64,000 nucleotides of DNA from Aplysia californica (lineage: Eukaryota; Mollusca; Gastropoda; Aplysiida; Aplysiidae). The position numbers and the translations under genes were made by a program. The stretch covers positions 2,198 to 66,197 of the forward strand of contig NW_004797541.1 of the NCBI RefSeq assembly GCF_000002075.1. Direction: 5' to 3'. The first letter of the stretch is position 1; each line of letters opens with the position of its first letter. The notes under the pieces are model-generated. The model ran no database searches and was not told where the DNA came from. It was given only the letters and a program-made list of their open reading frames with translations. This document shows, in pieces, positions 12,101-24,700 of this stretch.

Positions 12101-15100
12101 TTTTAGTTTGTTTTTTTTTACACCTGGCAGTTTGCTTTTCAGTTAACACTTACAGTATCGTTGGTGACTTTGCCATAGTATGCGCTCACTACCCCTGGCA
12201 ACCTGGCACAACAAACATAATTAAATAATTAAACAATGAAGGGACGCACTGCACTGAAATAAAAACCAGGAAGTCACTCTATATGATAGCTGAATTGTTG
12301 ATGAAGCTCTCTGAATTTTTAAATCGCGTTTCTTGCGTTGTCAAGCTTTTTCTCATTAAAAAAACCTCTACCATGAGTTCAGCGTTCTAAACTGGTGCGG
12401 TACCCAAGGGTTTTTCACGATATGAGCCTTCAGTACTGTAAGTGTTAATTCAGGATCTGTGTGTTCAAGAATAAAAATCCTTTCTTTCTTCTTTCATGTT
12501 TTCAGAAATGTTGTTTTTGTAAATCAAAGGGAGCTACAATAGGTTGCTGCGTCAAAACTTGTAAAAAAGCATTCCATCTCACTTGCGGAAGACAGAATGG
12601 CACGATGCATCATTTCTTCAATGACTTCAGGTAGGTTTTCAGCATAGCTTTGGATTGCAAAGAGGTAGTAAATCGTTGTTTGTTCTTAATCCCTGTTTGT
12701 AGTGGTATGTCTATTCGTTCACTTTCTAAACCGCTTCCACCCCCAGTGGGTCGGGGGGATATAAATAGACCCACTGCTTCGTCTGCAGAAGGTGCAACCC
12801 CTTCAAAGGCGGAGTGTCGCACAAGGACCCCAACCCTCTGGGATCCGTGTGTGACACTCACTTTGGTGTATCTTTCTCTTCTTCTTCCTTCTTTCTTTCT
12901 TCTTCTATCTTTTCTCCCACTGCTGACCTCAAGTGCAGCAAAAAGAGAGGTCACCCATCCCACAAAGTGGGCTCCTCGTTGACCGTGAGGTGCGACCCAT
13001 GCGGAGGGAAACTGGGTACCTGGCGGTTGAGGTGAGATCAGTCCACGGACTGTCCCTCACCAACACACCTCTTTGGCCCAGGTTTTCCTCTTAGACGGGA
13101 GGGTGGCACGGCCCATGCCACTCAATCGGTTGAGAGCTGAAACCCCATCAAGCCCTGGGTCAATCTTGACGGGAGGGTCTTGTACTTTCTCGTTGAGAGT
13201 ATAGCTCCGGGGTAACCCTGGCACAGCTCTGGTCATCCGAGCAATGTGTCCCCTTGTTGGGCTCCGTGGCGGGCGGGGAGCCCCGGAGTGGAATAAAATA
13301 GAAAACTCTCATGGGATCCAAATCTAAAATAGACCCTTCCCCAGCTCCCAACATAAAGAAGTCTCGGCTCGCGGAAGCGGGTGCGGCCGCCAAGCCGAGC
13401 AAAAGCTCAAAAAATGGTAAAAGGACCTTTACCGATGCCTCTTTCCTCCCTCCTCCCAAGGAGCTTCTGAGGCAACTGTACGTGGCCATCTCCAGTACAA
13501 AAGACGCACAGAGAAGAATTACCGATCTCAACCTCTTTAACCTTTTGCCACTCGGAGGCGCCGATGTGCGCCGTCATCGCTAACCCCCGTAGTCGCCGAT
13601 GTGCGCCGACACGCCCACTCGATTCACCCGTTTGCACTACTTTCGTTTCTACGTTTTCTCGCTTCCTGCGAGGTCGCACGAGATTGCCGAGCTTATAGCG
13701 AGAATCTAGAGTGGTTGCCCTTTACTGTCGTGTTTATTTGGTGAAAATCGATCGAAGCACGCGAGAGCGGCGATTTTTTAAATTTCGTGCTTTTTAGAGA
13801 CCTAAATCTAACTTCGTGGATGAAATTTTGCGTCTCTACAGGCACTGTATACGATGGAGACACTTATAATTGGGATTTAAATGCCGATATCGTCGACCAA
13901 GGGGCTAGATCTAGTGCTAGTAGTACAAGTAGTCACTCGGACACTCAGTCGTGAAAGAGAGAGAGAGCGAGAACTATAGTAGGAGAGAGAACACGATGTC
14001 GCAGGTCTAGATCTAGGCTCTAGGGGGAGGGGAACAACTATGATAGTGATGTTGATGGTGAGATCGTTGCTGGAGGTGATGATTTAGAAGACTGATGAAG
14101 AAGATAGGCCTAGCACCCACAGCACTTTAGCTAGATCTAGATCTAGTACTACATACTTGCTGCACTACGACGTAAAAAAGGGAGGAGCAACACTGGGACT
14201 GTGGGCTCTGTCACAACAAATCCTTTAGAGCATGTTGTGATCAGGATACATGGTAAAAAGGGGTCATGCCACTACTGTGTAAAGACCAGAAACTTTACAA
14301 AGCTAGGCAGAGGGAGTGAGACAGTGACAGGATGCAATTTGGGCCAGGTTAGGCCTTGCAAAAGGCTGTTCTGGGTAAAACATCATGAACTTCTGCGGGC
14401 AAAAAAAGCGGGTTGTGTCTTTTGGTGTTTTTTTTTCACTTCAGAATTTTTTTTTACCTAATACACAATGATTTTTCGTACAAAACCATACATTTTCTTG
14501 TAGTTTATTAATTTATCTGTGCTCTGACACCTAAACTGTAATTTTAGACTCATCCTCTGATTTTTAATGATTTTTAAAAATAATATAGTCATGCAGTCTA
14601 AGCGGAGTTAGGTCCCTTTTGCCAGAATTTCAGCCTTGTTGGGAAGGGATAGGTCTGAGGGTGAAAGGGTTAAGACAGGAGATGCACTACGAAAAGTTCT
14701 GGGATACATTCCCAAATGTGTACAGAAACTTTCCTGTGGTGCACTCCTTGTCAAGTGCACAACCGAGAACGAAGTGACCAAACTCCTGGATACCACGACC
14801 TTCGGCGGTATTCAATGTAAGTCAGAGCACTACCAAAAATTTAACCGCTCGAAGGGCGTGGTCCGCAGCCATGAGCTGAAAGGCTGCTCCATGGAAGAGA
14901 TTGTGGAGCACTGTGAGGGAGTGGTCGAAGCCCGCCGGATTACTCTTCGGCGGGGGGAGACTACTATCGAGACGAACACGATTGTCCTAACATTCGAATC
15001 GTGTCGCCCTCCAGCCACCGTTCGGGCATCTTACTTGGTACTCGACGTACGACCCTATGTGCCGAACCCTCTGCGCTGTTTCAAGTGTCAGAAGTTCGGC

Positions 15101-18100
15101 CATAGCCAGTCACGGTGCCGTCACGCAGCCGTGTGTCCTCGTTGTGGCAAGACTGGGCATCCTGAGAAGGAATGCAAGGCTAGTCCTTGTTGCCCAAATT
15201 GCCACGGCCAGCACACAGCTTTCAGCAAGGAGTGCCCGACTTGGCTCCAAGAACGCGCCATCCAGGAATACAAGGCGCGAAATGGCTGCTCCTTCCAGGA
15301 GGCCCGCAAGGTTGTCAGCCCCCCAATAACAACCCCAGTCATTGGCCGGTCGTATTCAAAGGCAGCCCAGATGGTCACGAGGTCGGCAAGTAATTCTACT
15401 GCCGACCTCCCAAAGCCCGCGGTCAACAGGCAAGTCTCTGTGCCAACCCCCTTTGAGGTGCCACTCTCTGACCACTATGGGGTTCTACCCCCCAGGGAGG
15501 ACGGGGAGGACTCTTCCTCCGTCCCCTCTTCGACTCTTCCTCTGCCCCCTCTTCTCCCCCTCACCCCTCTTCTCCCCCTCACCCCTCTTCTATCATTTCT
15601 TCTTCTTCTTCTCCTTCTTCTTCCACCTCACAGCCCATTCCTCTGATGGAGTGTGAAGTGGGCCTTCTCCCCTCCCCCCAGCCCCCTCCGCCCCCTTCCC
15701 AGCCCCCTCGGTCTGCTCCACCTCCCCCTACCCCTCCAGCAGACAAACCCCTGCCTATGGAGGAAGACAGCTCTGACCCCCCTCCCCGGCCTGACCCCGG
15801 GAAGGGCGGAGTCTGTCACTCCTCCAAATCCCCCACTAGACCGCCGTCCAATCCAGGACGGCAACCTAGAAAACACTCTGCCTCCCCCGCAAGGAGGAGT
15901 CAGAGTGTTTCTTCGAAGCCGGGGGCCTTTGAGCTCCAAATCAAGAACTAAAAAAAATCATAATGGCGGTCCTGCAATGGAATGCCGGCGGAATCCGACC
16001 TTCCATTGCAGAATTGCAACATTTACAGGCCACACTGTGCCCACGGGTGGCCTGTATTCAAGAAACAAAATTCGCCCTGGCTTCAACCATAGACTTAAGA
16101 GGATTTACTGCGTACCATCACATTCACACGGAGAACCAGATTGCTTCCGGTGGTACCACCATCTACACCGACAACCACACACTCCACAGACAAGTACATC
16201 TTAAGACGACCCTCCAGGCTATTGCCGTACGGGTCACCCTGCACAGACCAATCACGATCTGATCAGTTTACATCCCACCAAATTACCCCCTCAAAATAAC
16301 CCAACTAAATGACTTAAAGTCTCAGCTCCCAAAGCCCTTTATTTTACTAGGTGATTTCAATGCCCACAGCCCCCTTTTGGGAGACAAACCTACCGACCAG
16401 AAAGGAAAAATAATAGAAAACTTTTTATTTCAAAATAACGTCTGTCTCTTAAATGATAAATCCCCAACTTACAGAAACAGAGCCACTTATGGCACTTCAT
16501 CCCTTGACCTCACTTTTTGTACCCCTGACCTAGTCCCAGATCTTGAGTGGTCTGTGCTGGATGACCGTACGAACCGTTTCCCAATTCTCCTAAAAAACAA
16601 TAGCCTCCAAAACGACCCGATCCCAGAACGCTTCAACTTCAAAAAAGCAGACTGGGACGGGTTTGCCAATCAATGTTCCCAGATTCTTAATCCCAATTTC
16701 GACCACAACTACAATAAATTCCACGAAAAGCTTTTAGAAATATGCCACAAACACATACCAAAAACAAAAACAAAACCACGGAGGAACAAGATCTGGTTCT
16801 CTTGGGAATGTGAGGATGCAGTAAAGAAAAAGAAGGCAGCGTATCAAAAAGCCATCAACACCACCATAGAAAACAAGATAAATTATTTAAAGGCTCGAGC
16901 TGTGGCACGTAGATGCCTCAGGGAGAGCAAAAGACAATCATTCCAAAAATACATCTCCAAAATCAACAGCCAGACACCACTCAACCAAGTTTTCAGAATT
17001 GCTAAAAAATTCTTAGGTAGACGCACAGACACCATTCGGCATGTCCAGAGGTCGGATGGAACAACAGCTGAAACACAAGTAGACATCGCAAACACAATAG
17101 CTACATCTCTCGCCAAAAACTCATCCCAAGCAAACTACAACACCACTTTTCAAAACATCAAAACTAACACAGAAAAACAACACTTAAACTTCCACTCAAA
17201 CAACACTGAAACCTACAACGCAGACTTCACAATAGACGAACTAACATCGTGCATCTCGGACCTGGGCGATACAGCCCCAGGATCGGATGACATCCACAAC
17301 CAAATCATTAGACACTTACCCTCAGAAACACTCACACTCCTATTATACATATACAACGACATGTGGCGGTCGCACTCCTTTCCGGAGTCTTGGCGTCTCG
17401 CCACTGTCATTCCAATACCCAAACCAAACAAGGACCACACACACGCATCCAATTACAGACCAATAGCACTAACGAACTGTCTCTGCAAACTAATTGAAAA
17501 AATGATTCACAGGCGACTCATGTGGTTTCTGGAAACGACGGGCTCGCTGAGTGGTCTCCAGTGAGGATTCAGGAAAACTCGATCCACTCTGGATCACCTG
17601 GTCCGCCTGGAGACCTTTATACAGGGTCCCCACAAGGTCAGGAAATCAGGAAAAAGTCTGGAATTTTGAGATGTGTCGGGAGGTCGGGAAAAAGTCGGGA
17701 ATGTTGTGATGGGTCGGTAAGTCGGGAAAGGATAGGGCCTGTGTAATGTGTAGCTATCTAGACTGTATGGTTGATGAATCCTGAAGAGGAAACGTAATTG
17801 AACCGCTGTGGCGGAAGTGTATGTGTGACATCAAGGCTCGATCGGGAAGAATCAAGATCTACTTTCGCTTTCGTTACCGCCCAGACATTTTCCGGTAATA
17901 GTCTGATACTACTGATAGATAACACAACATTTTTTACATGCAGGTTATGCATTATGAACGCTGTGTCGCCTTGAAAATAAATCAATATTAAAAATTGCCC
18001 TCTGCTGTCGCTTTCCTGAAAAAAAGAAAGAAAAAGAACTATACAAGCGTCTTGACAGGTTCACACTCGTGACCGGTCAATGAACCTGTGAGTACCGGCG

Positions 18101-18761
18101 GTCTGAGCGCTGTGAAGTGTAGGACTCCTTTATAAGATACACTCATGGAAGGGGGATGGGGGCCTGAAGGCAACGCAAGAGGACAAAAACTGAACTTGGA
18201 AGCAAATTTTTAGCATTTTGATAACTACTTTAGAGCTTTCTGCAAAGCGCGCGTTGGTGCAGGCCTTGTGTGAAATCGGGATCCGTCATGCCTTGTTATT
18301 GAACTAAAGTGTTTGCGTTTCATTGGATGGGGTGATTGTGATTTATATCTATATTTTAGCTTTCTGTTCAAGATTGGCAGATTTTCAGCGTCATTGCATC
18401 TTGCGCCCCCCCCCCCCCCCCCCCCACCGGTTCTTACACCTCTCACACTGAATAGGTGTACTTGAGCCATTCTAGTTATTACTAATATTACTCTTCTTTG
18501 AGTTGCAGCAATGGTTTTCGTCTTCACGTTTATTATATTAATCACGACACCCAGACTGGTTATTGACAGTCGATATTCTAGTTCTAGGTCTTTTCTCAGG
18601 CCCAAAACAGGATTCATTTTTTATATAGGGCCTATAGTTTGTTATGTTGGCTAATATGATGAGGGGAAAATATGAATAATAAGTAAGAACAGACTGAAAT
18701 ACCAAAGTCTCTCAAGATCCCAGTGCCACACTGACATGTTGTTGACTGGATATAATGTACC

Positions 18762-18796
<35 letters not shown>

Positions 18797-21700
18797 TCAC
18801 AAACATATACATGTATTATATTAGATATAAATGGAGCACACGCTTTCATTGTTATGTAACGTGTTCCTGGAAAATGGATGAGGCCCTTCCCTTGGAAAAT
18901 TGAGAAGCTGGGTTGGCAGTCACCCAGTATTATAGTCATCAATTGTTTAAAGACTATACTACAAAATGTACTTTTGCATTCATTTATAGACATTTTGACT
19001 TTTTATCATTGATAGATCGGCTTTTTTGGGGATCATTCTTGACACACAGCGGCCTGATTTTTCCCTCGAATTGGGGTCTTGAAAAAATTTTCCAGGATTT
19101 GGTGGGGACCCTGTTTATACGCGAGACGTTCGCTGAAAGAGGCCACATGATCGCCATCTTTTTTTTACCTAGAAAAAGCCTTCGACACAACCTGGAAGTA
19201 CGGCATTCTTCGAGACCTGCACGCACTCGGCATATGCAGTCACCTCCCTGCCTTCATTGGCAACTTCCTGTAGAACCGTTCCTTCCAGGTTCGTGTCGGA
19301 TCCTCACTTTCAGACCCCCACCAACAGGAGGATGGAGTCCCCCAGGGGAGCATCCTTTCTCCTCTCCTATTCGAAATTAAAATAAATTCCATAGTGAAAA
19401 CCCTCCAAAACAGCATAGACAGCTTGTTATACGTTGACGACTTTTTGATATGATGCCGTTCGAAAAATCCTCATTTGAGATCTATGGAAAGGCAGCTGCA
19501 AACGCAGCTGCACAAACTCGAAACGTGGGCAAACAAAGACGGTTGCAGTACACTTCTGCCGAACAGGCAGACGTGTGCTGCAGCCGGATTTGACACTATA
19601 CGGGGAAAGGATTCCCGTCCAGGACCAAGCTCGTTTCCTCGGCGTCATTTTCGACAAAAAACTCACATTCATACCACACATCAAAGACCTTCGTGTGAGG
19701 TGCCAGAAAGGGTTAAACGCTTTGAAAATTCTATCGAATCCGGAGTGGGGCGGGGACTCAAAACACCTTCTCCACTTGTACATCTCCCTTGTCCGGTCCA
19801 GGCTTGACTACGGCTGTCAAGTCTACGGATCGGCAAAACCACACGTCTTAAAAATACTAGATCCAATACAAAACCAAGGACTCCGCCTCGCTCTGGGGGC
19901 TTTCCGCACTTCTCCGGTGGAGAGCCTCCAGGCCGAGGCCAACATACCACCACTCTCACTCAGACGCACACAACTCTCACTACAATACGCAGTTAAACAG
20001 AGCTCAACACCGGAAAATCCAGCGCACAACAGCATTTTTGAAACAAACCCAGAAACCAGAAACAAATTCCAAAACAACGAAAAACTCATCAAACCCTTCG
20101 GCCTCAGAATCCTTGAGGACCTCAAAAACTTACACTTTTCCAAACAAAACATCCAACAAATTTTTTTCCCTGACCTCCCTTTCGAGGCACCTCACCAAGG
20201 CAAAAGTAGACTTACAGCTGACCACGCACAACAAAGAAAGCACAAACACCAAAACTTTTAAAGCAGAATACAAAAAACTAATAGATAAATACCCCGGTGC
20301 AGAGCTCATCTTCACGGACGGCTCCAAAAAAGACAATGAAGTGGGCGCCGCAGCCCTATCTCCCAACAATACACACCAGAGGAGACTCCATCCTGAAGCC
20401 TCCATTTTTACTGCGGAGGCCACTGCCATCGACATGGCACTGGACTCTGTAGAAAATTCTCCTAACAAATCTTTCCTTATCCTTTCTGACTCTCTGTCTT
20501 GCATCACCTCACTCACAAACTACACACTCTTACATCCAAAAATAGTTAGGCTACAACAGAAAATTCACACACTATCCGAAACAGGAAAAAACATCATGTT
20601 CGCATGGATACCCAGCCATGTGGGCAACCGAGGAAACGAGCAGGTAGACGACCTGGCGAAGAAATCTTCATCCCTTCTGCTGGGATCAACGACAAACACT
20701 CTCCCACAGACTGACTTTAGAAATAAAGTCAAAAAGTACACCTCCAGTCTGTGGGAGAGCCACTGGGAAAACCAGAAAAATAATAAACTATATGAAATAA
20801 AACCTAAACTAGAACAGCGAAATCCTTCGGACCTCTCCAGAAGAGACGAAGTCATTTTTACTCGATTGCGCATCGTACACACGGCCCTGACCCACAAATA
20901 CCTCCTACAGGGAGAAGAGAAGCCGTTCTGTGTCGGATGCGACACAGATTTTACCATTAGACACATCTTAACCGAATGTCTAGAGTTTGGAGAGATCCGA
21001 AGGAAATATTATAAATGCAAGAAATTGCAATATATTTTTTCCATCGTTGTTCCCAGCAGAATTTTGAATTTTATAAAGGCCATTGGCCTTTATGGCAAGT
21101 TGTAAAATGAAAAATGAAAACGTACTATTAAAAATTTTTATTGTTACCTATAAGAGTTGTTTTAAATCACAAATATATTTACACTGAATTTTAATATTTT
21201 AACATTTTAGCATTTTAAAGTCAATTAGTTAACCAATCGTGTTGTGAACTTTTGCGAATGTAAACAACTTGTGTTTCGCGTGCTCATATGACCTTAGCAG
21301 TTGCGAGCGCCGTAAAACCCTATACTACATACATACATAAACCGCTTCACTACTTTCCTGTGTTGAGCAAACATAGTGCCTGTCCCATCTGCTGCTTGTG
21401 CAGAAGACTCGACACATATGTTAAAGGAACAGTGAGGCAGCTGTGTTGTTTGAAGCTGTATGAAAGCGAACTGGAGATTTTTTCCCCCCCCTTGTTCTTT
21501 CGCTCTGGCCTTAGAATTTCTTCACAATGAAACGATTCTTGCTGCTGTTTTGCAGGTCTTTCTGAATTGTTTATAAGAGAATCACTCTTAGTGTTTGCTA
21601 CTTTTCTTACATTGGAGGGTCTCATGGTAGTTTTGTTGAAGTGTCATTATCACTGGAAACACCTGCTTTTGAGGTTAATATTCAAACAATATGAAAGTCT

Positions 21701-24700
21701 CTGTTATGGACAACAAACTTTCTTTCTAGTTTTGAAGTGTAAAAATTAACTTGACATCGTCTGTTTCATTATAATGGAAGTGTAAGCTTAAACTACCAGA
21801 CGAGCTCAGTATGTGTAGTTTTCTGTTGTGTAAAGGTATTGAAGAGCATGCTTGGTCTACCTGGGCAATATTCAGCCTGGAATGTTTTGACCCAACTGTA
21901 AACAGGGCTGCCCATCATTAGGAATTAAGTGGACTCAACACGATACATTTGTAACACCCCTGGATTCTGATTTTATTTGCCCTTCTGCTACCCCAACCCA
22001 TCCCCACCCTCTCAGATTGTAGGGAAGAAAAACAGTTAGAGCCTGAGTTTACGCCATTTCTTCATGCGCAGCTGTCTGACGTTATCCCCCTCTTTGCCTT
22101 AAAAATGTGTAATTTTTTGTTTTGTGCTGCACCATGAACGTCATGGAAGTGGGCAAATTTGCCGCTCCTGGTTACCTGTATGACGATACATATACTGCAC
22201 ACTTGTTTCCGGACTGATTCTTCTGTACAAAGTTTTAGCCACCATCACTGCGTGGATTTGTATTCGGGAATAAAAGATGTGCATATCGATATCAAATTTG
22301 CTAGTAGTAGTATTAATTACTTTACAACAAGGCGTGCAAGCAATTGATAAACACAGATCTAGGCAAAAAAATTCTCTTTTTGACTTCCAAGTTATTCAAA
22401 ATTGTTAGTAGGATTGGAGAAACTGGGAATGAGAGAAGTGAGAAAAGTGACATGGTCAAAGACCTGGGGTCCAAAATATGTCATGAGTGGGCTAGATTTA
22501 GACTGTGTGTCCATTAACACTAAGACTGTCCTGGGTAACGGACTCTGCTGAAAATCAGTGCTGACAGTAGGAGCACATGCCCCTGACAATGAAAGAGTCA
22601 ACATTCTCTGTGCACAGAGCTTGTGTAGTCATTTTGTCGATAGAAAAAGGAAATGACGCTTGTATGACCTTATGCAGTTGCGAGCGCCGTAAGACCCTCT
22701 ACTATAAAAAATAAATAAATAAAAAATAAATGGCAGGAATAGGATGAACATTATTTTGACAAGGTGTCAAAAAGTTTCTGCACCTTTTTGTTGTGGGTTT
22801 CGGCCTAGGCAAGTGAGATAATAATATTAAAAAGCAGATCAAGTTTGAAATTACAAACAATCAACTGCGTTGCATAGCATGGTGAGTAGTTATGCACAAT
22901 CAGGGTCAAGAGCTTTTGACACATTCTGTTGTTCCATTTGTATCTTTGATATTTGAAAGGTTCCTGCTCATGGCCTCGTAACTACACCCCCCCCCCTTTT
23001 TTTTTCTTCTTCGTCTTTTCTTTACTCAACAATGAGGAGCCCGCTGACACCTTGACATCCCAGGGAAAGAGAACGTCCTTATATATATTTTGAATTTTTA
23101 AGCGAGGTTACTAATTATTTTTTGTTAATTACTAAAACATATGCTGATGGATGGGCAGCCCTGCTGTGTCTTGCTCAAGGTGTTAAAGGTCAGTTTCTTT
23201 TCTTGCTCCTCCACTAGATTTACTTGCCAGAAGCAGATACGCAATTGCAGGCCTGTTTTCTGGTGGTGTGTCTGAAGGTTCACTTAGCTGAGACATTGTC
23301 ACTGTTCTTGCAGATCCTACTGCGGTGATCATATAGAACAACAGAACTTTGCTGTGAGAAAGAGTGGCAAAAAAAGCTGTATAATTTGTCTAGGTGCCTT
23401 ATCAACTTTGCAAGCACCTGATACTCTCTCGTCGCCTTGCTGTAAAGCTGCATCGTTTCATCGACGGTGCATACAGGTAAATAAAGGGGTGCTTGTTCAG
23501 GTTGATTTTGTGTTATATGGGAAGGGGTATTGTGAAGATGAGTTTTGCATTTAAAGATGGGTCTATTTTCTTCATAAGAAATGGCTTCTTTTTGTCTCAG
23601 TTTACTGTCTTAGACTACTTTTACTTTTCTCTTTGTATGTCTAGAGATGGTTCCTACCTCACATTTATTCTTAATAATAAAATATTGATTTCTTTGGGGT
23701 TGAGCTTCACAAAGATTGCAATGTAGTTTGATGTTTGCTTCATTTGATTTGAAGCAAATAATGTCTGGTCAACATTTTCTTCTGCAGCAATATGCTTTGT
23801 CAGCGGGAATGCATTTTTTCAAATGCCCAATGTGCAATGCTGTTAAAGAGTTTCAAGCAGAGATGATGAAATTTGGCATCTACATTCCTGATCAGTAAGT
23901 CTACACTATCTTTCAGCTAGCTTTCTGTATTGCACTTCAGGTGATGGTCTGTTCAGGTTTCAGTTATCTTTAGTTGTTGTTGTTTTTTCAATTGTCTGTT
24001 TCAGGGTTGTCATGTTTTGTATAGCTGAATTAGCTAGCTGGGATAGAAACAAGAGTAAAAGAAAAGTGAAAAAAATGTTTTGCTTGATCCAGAATGTTCA
24101 TTAACTCTTTATCTCCGGCAAGCTGCTCCCAGCGGCTAATTTATTGATATTTTTATCTTTTTTAGATTTAGTGACCAAAAAAGGGCCCCGTCATAGGGGG
24201 TTCCCCCCCCCCCTCAGAGATAAAGAGTTAACACCACTCCTAATACTTTCAAGTTTTTTTAAAAACAAGAATATTCCAAATAACATTCCATGCACCCTCT
24301 TACCAGTGTATAATATTCTCAGGGTTTAGTTAAGGGCTAGTCCATCTAAAAACTAGTTGAGGGAGGTAAAGGAAATCATTTTTTCCTGTAGAATTTTGGT
24401 CTATGTAATTTTTGTGAGAGAGCAATGCCCAATGTTGTATTTCTGTCAATGAATGTCATCCATCATAAGACAAACTTCTCTTTTACTTTTGAAATCTGCT
24501 AAGACAGAAGTTCCATCTTGTGAGTTTCTGCTTGTGATAAAGGTCTCTCTCCAGAAGTGAATATTTTTTTTACCTCGTGACATTGTATTCATGAGGTAGG
24601 AATTGTCAATTTCTTGATGATGAACCCTGCTGTCGTACAAATTTTCCATTTTGCTTTATTTTATTGGATGGCAGAACATTGACACTCCGGTTGTCTTCAT

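Larger units (their letters stand above)
15963..21105 (+). pseudogene. LINE ORF2: endonuclease, reverse transcriptase, RNase H
   Basis: Starts MAVLQWNAGGIRPS at 15963. The APE-type endonuclease shows QWNAGG, IQETK, LLGDFNAHS and SSLDLTF. The reverse transcriptase shows VIPIPKPNK, NYRPIAL, then after the inserted transposon EKAFD, PQGSILSPLLF and YVDD (about 19432). RNase H (20310-20700) keeps FTDGSKK, AEATAID and LSDSLSCI, the D-E-D catalytic residues, and WIPSHVGNRGNEQVDDLA. Stops occur at 16260 (TGA), 17562 (TGA), 19271 (TAG) and 19451 (TGA), with frame changes near 19560 and 20240. The natural stop is at 21103-21105 after IGLYGKL. Confidence 0.88.
12715..21150 (+). mobile_element. near full-length I-superfamily LINE, interrupted twice
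   Basis: A non-LTR retrotransposon in sense orientation in intron 4. Ends are approximate: the 5' UTR begins near 12715 and the 3' end lies after the ORF2 stop at 21105. The RNase H domain after the reverse transcriptase and the C-terminal IGLYGKL place it in the I superfamily (I/Nimb-like) by family knowledge. Without its two inserts (13541-14669, 17622-19113) it is about 5.8 kb, normal for a full-length copy. Several stops and frame changes show it is dead. No target duplication could be found. Confidence 0.88.

Noticed and set aside
18913-19380. 155-codon open frame as a gene
   Set aside because: It runs from the inserted transposon into the LINE in the wrong frame.
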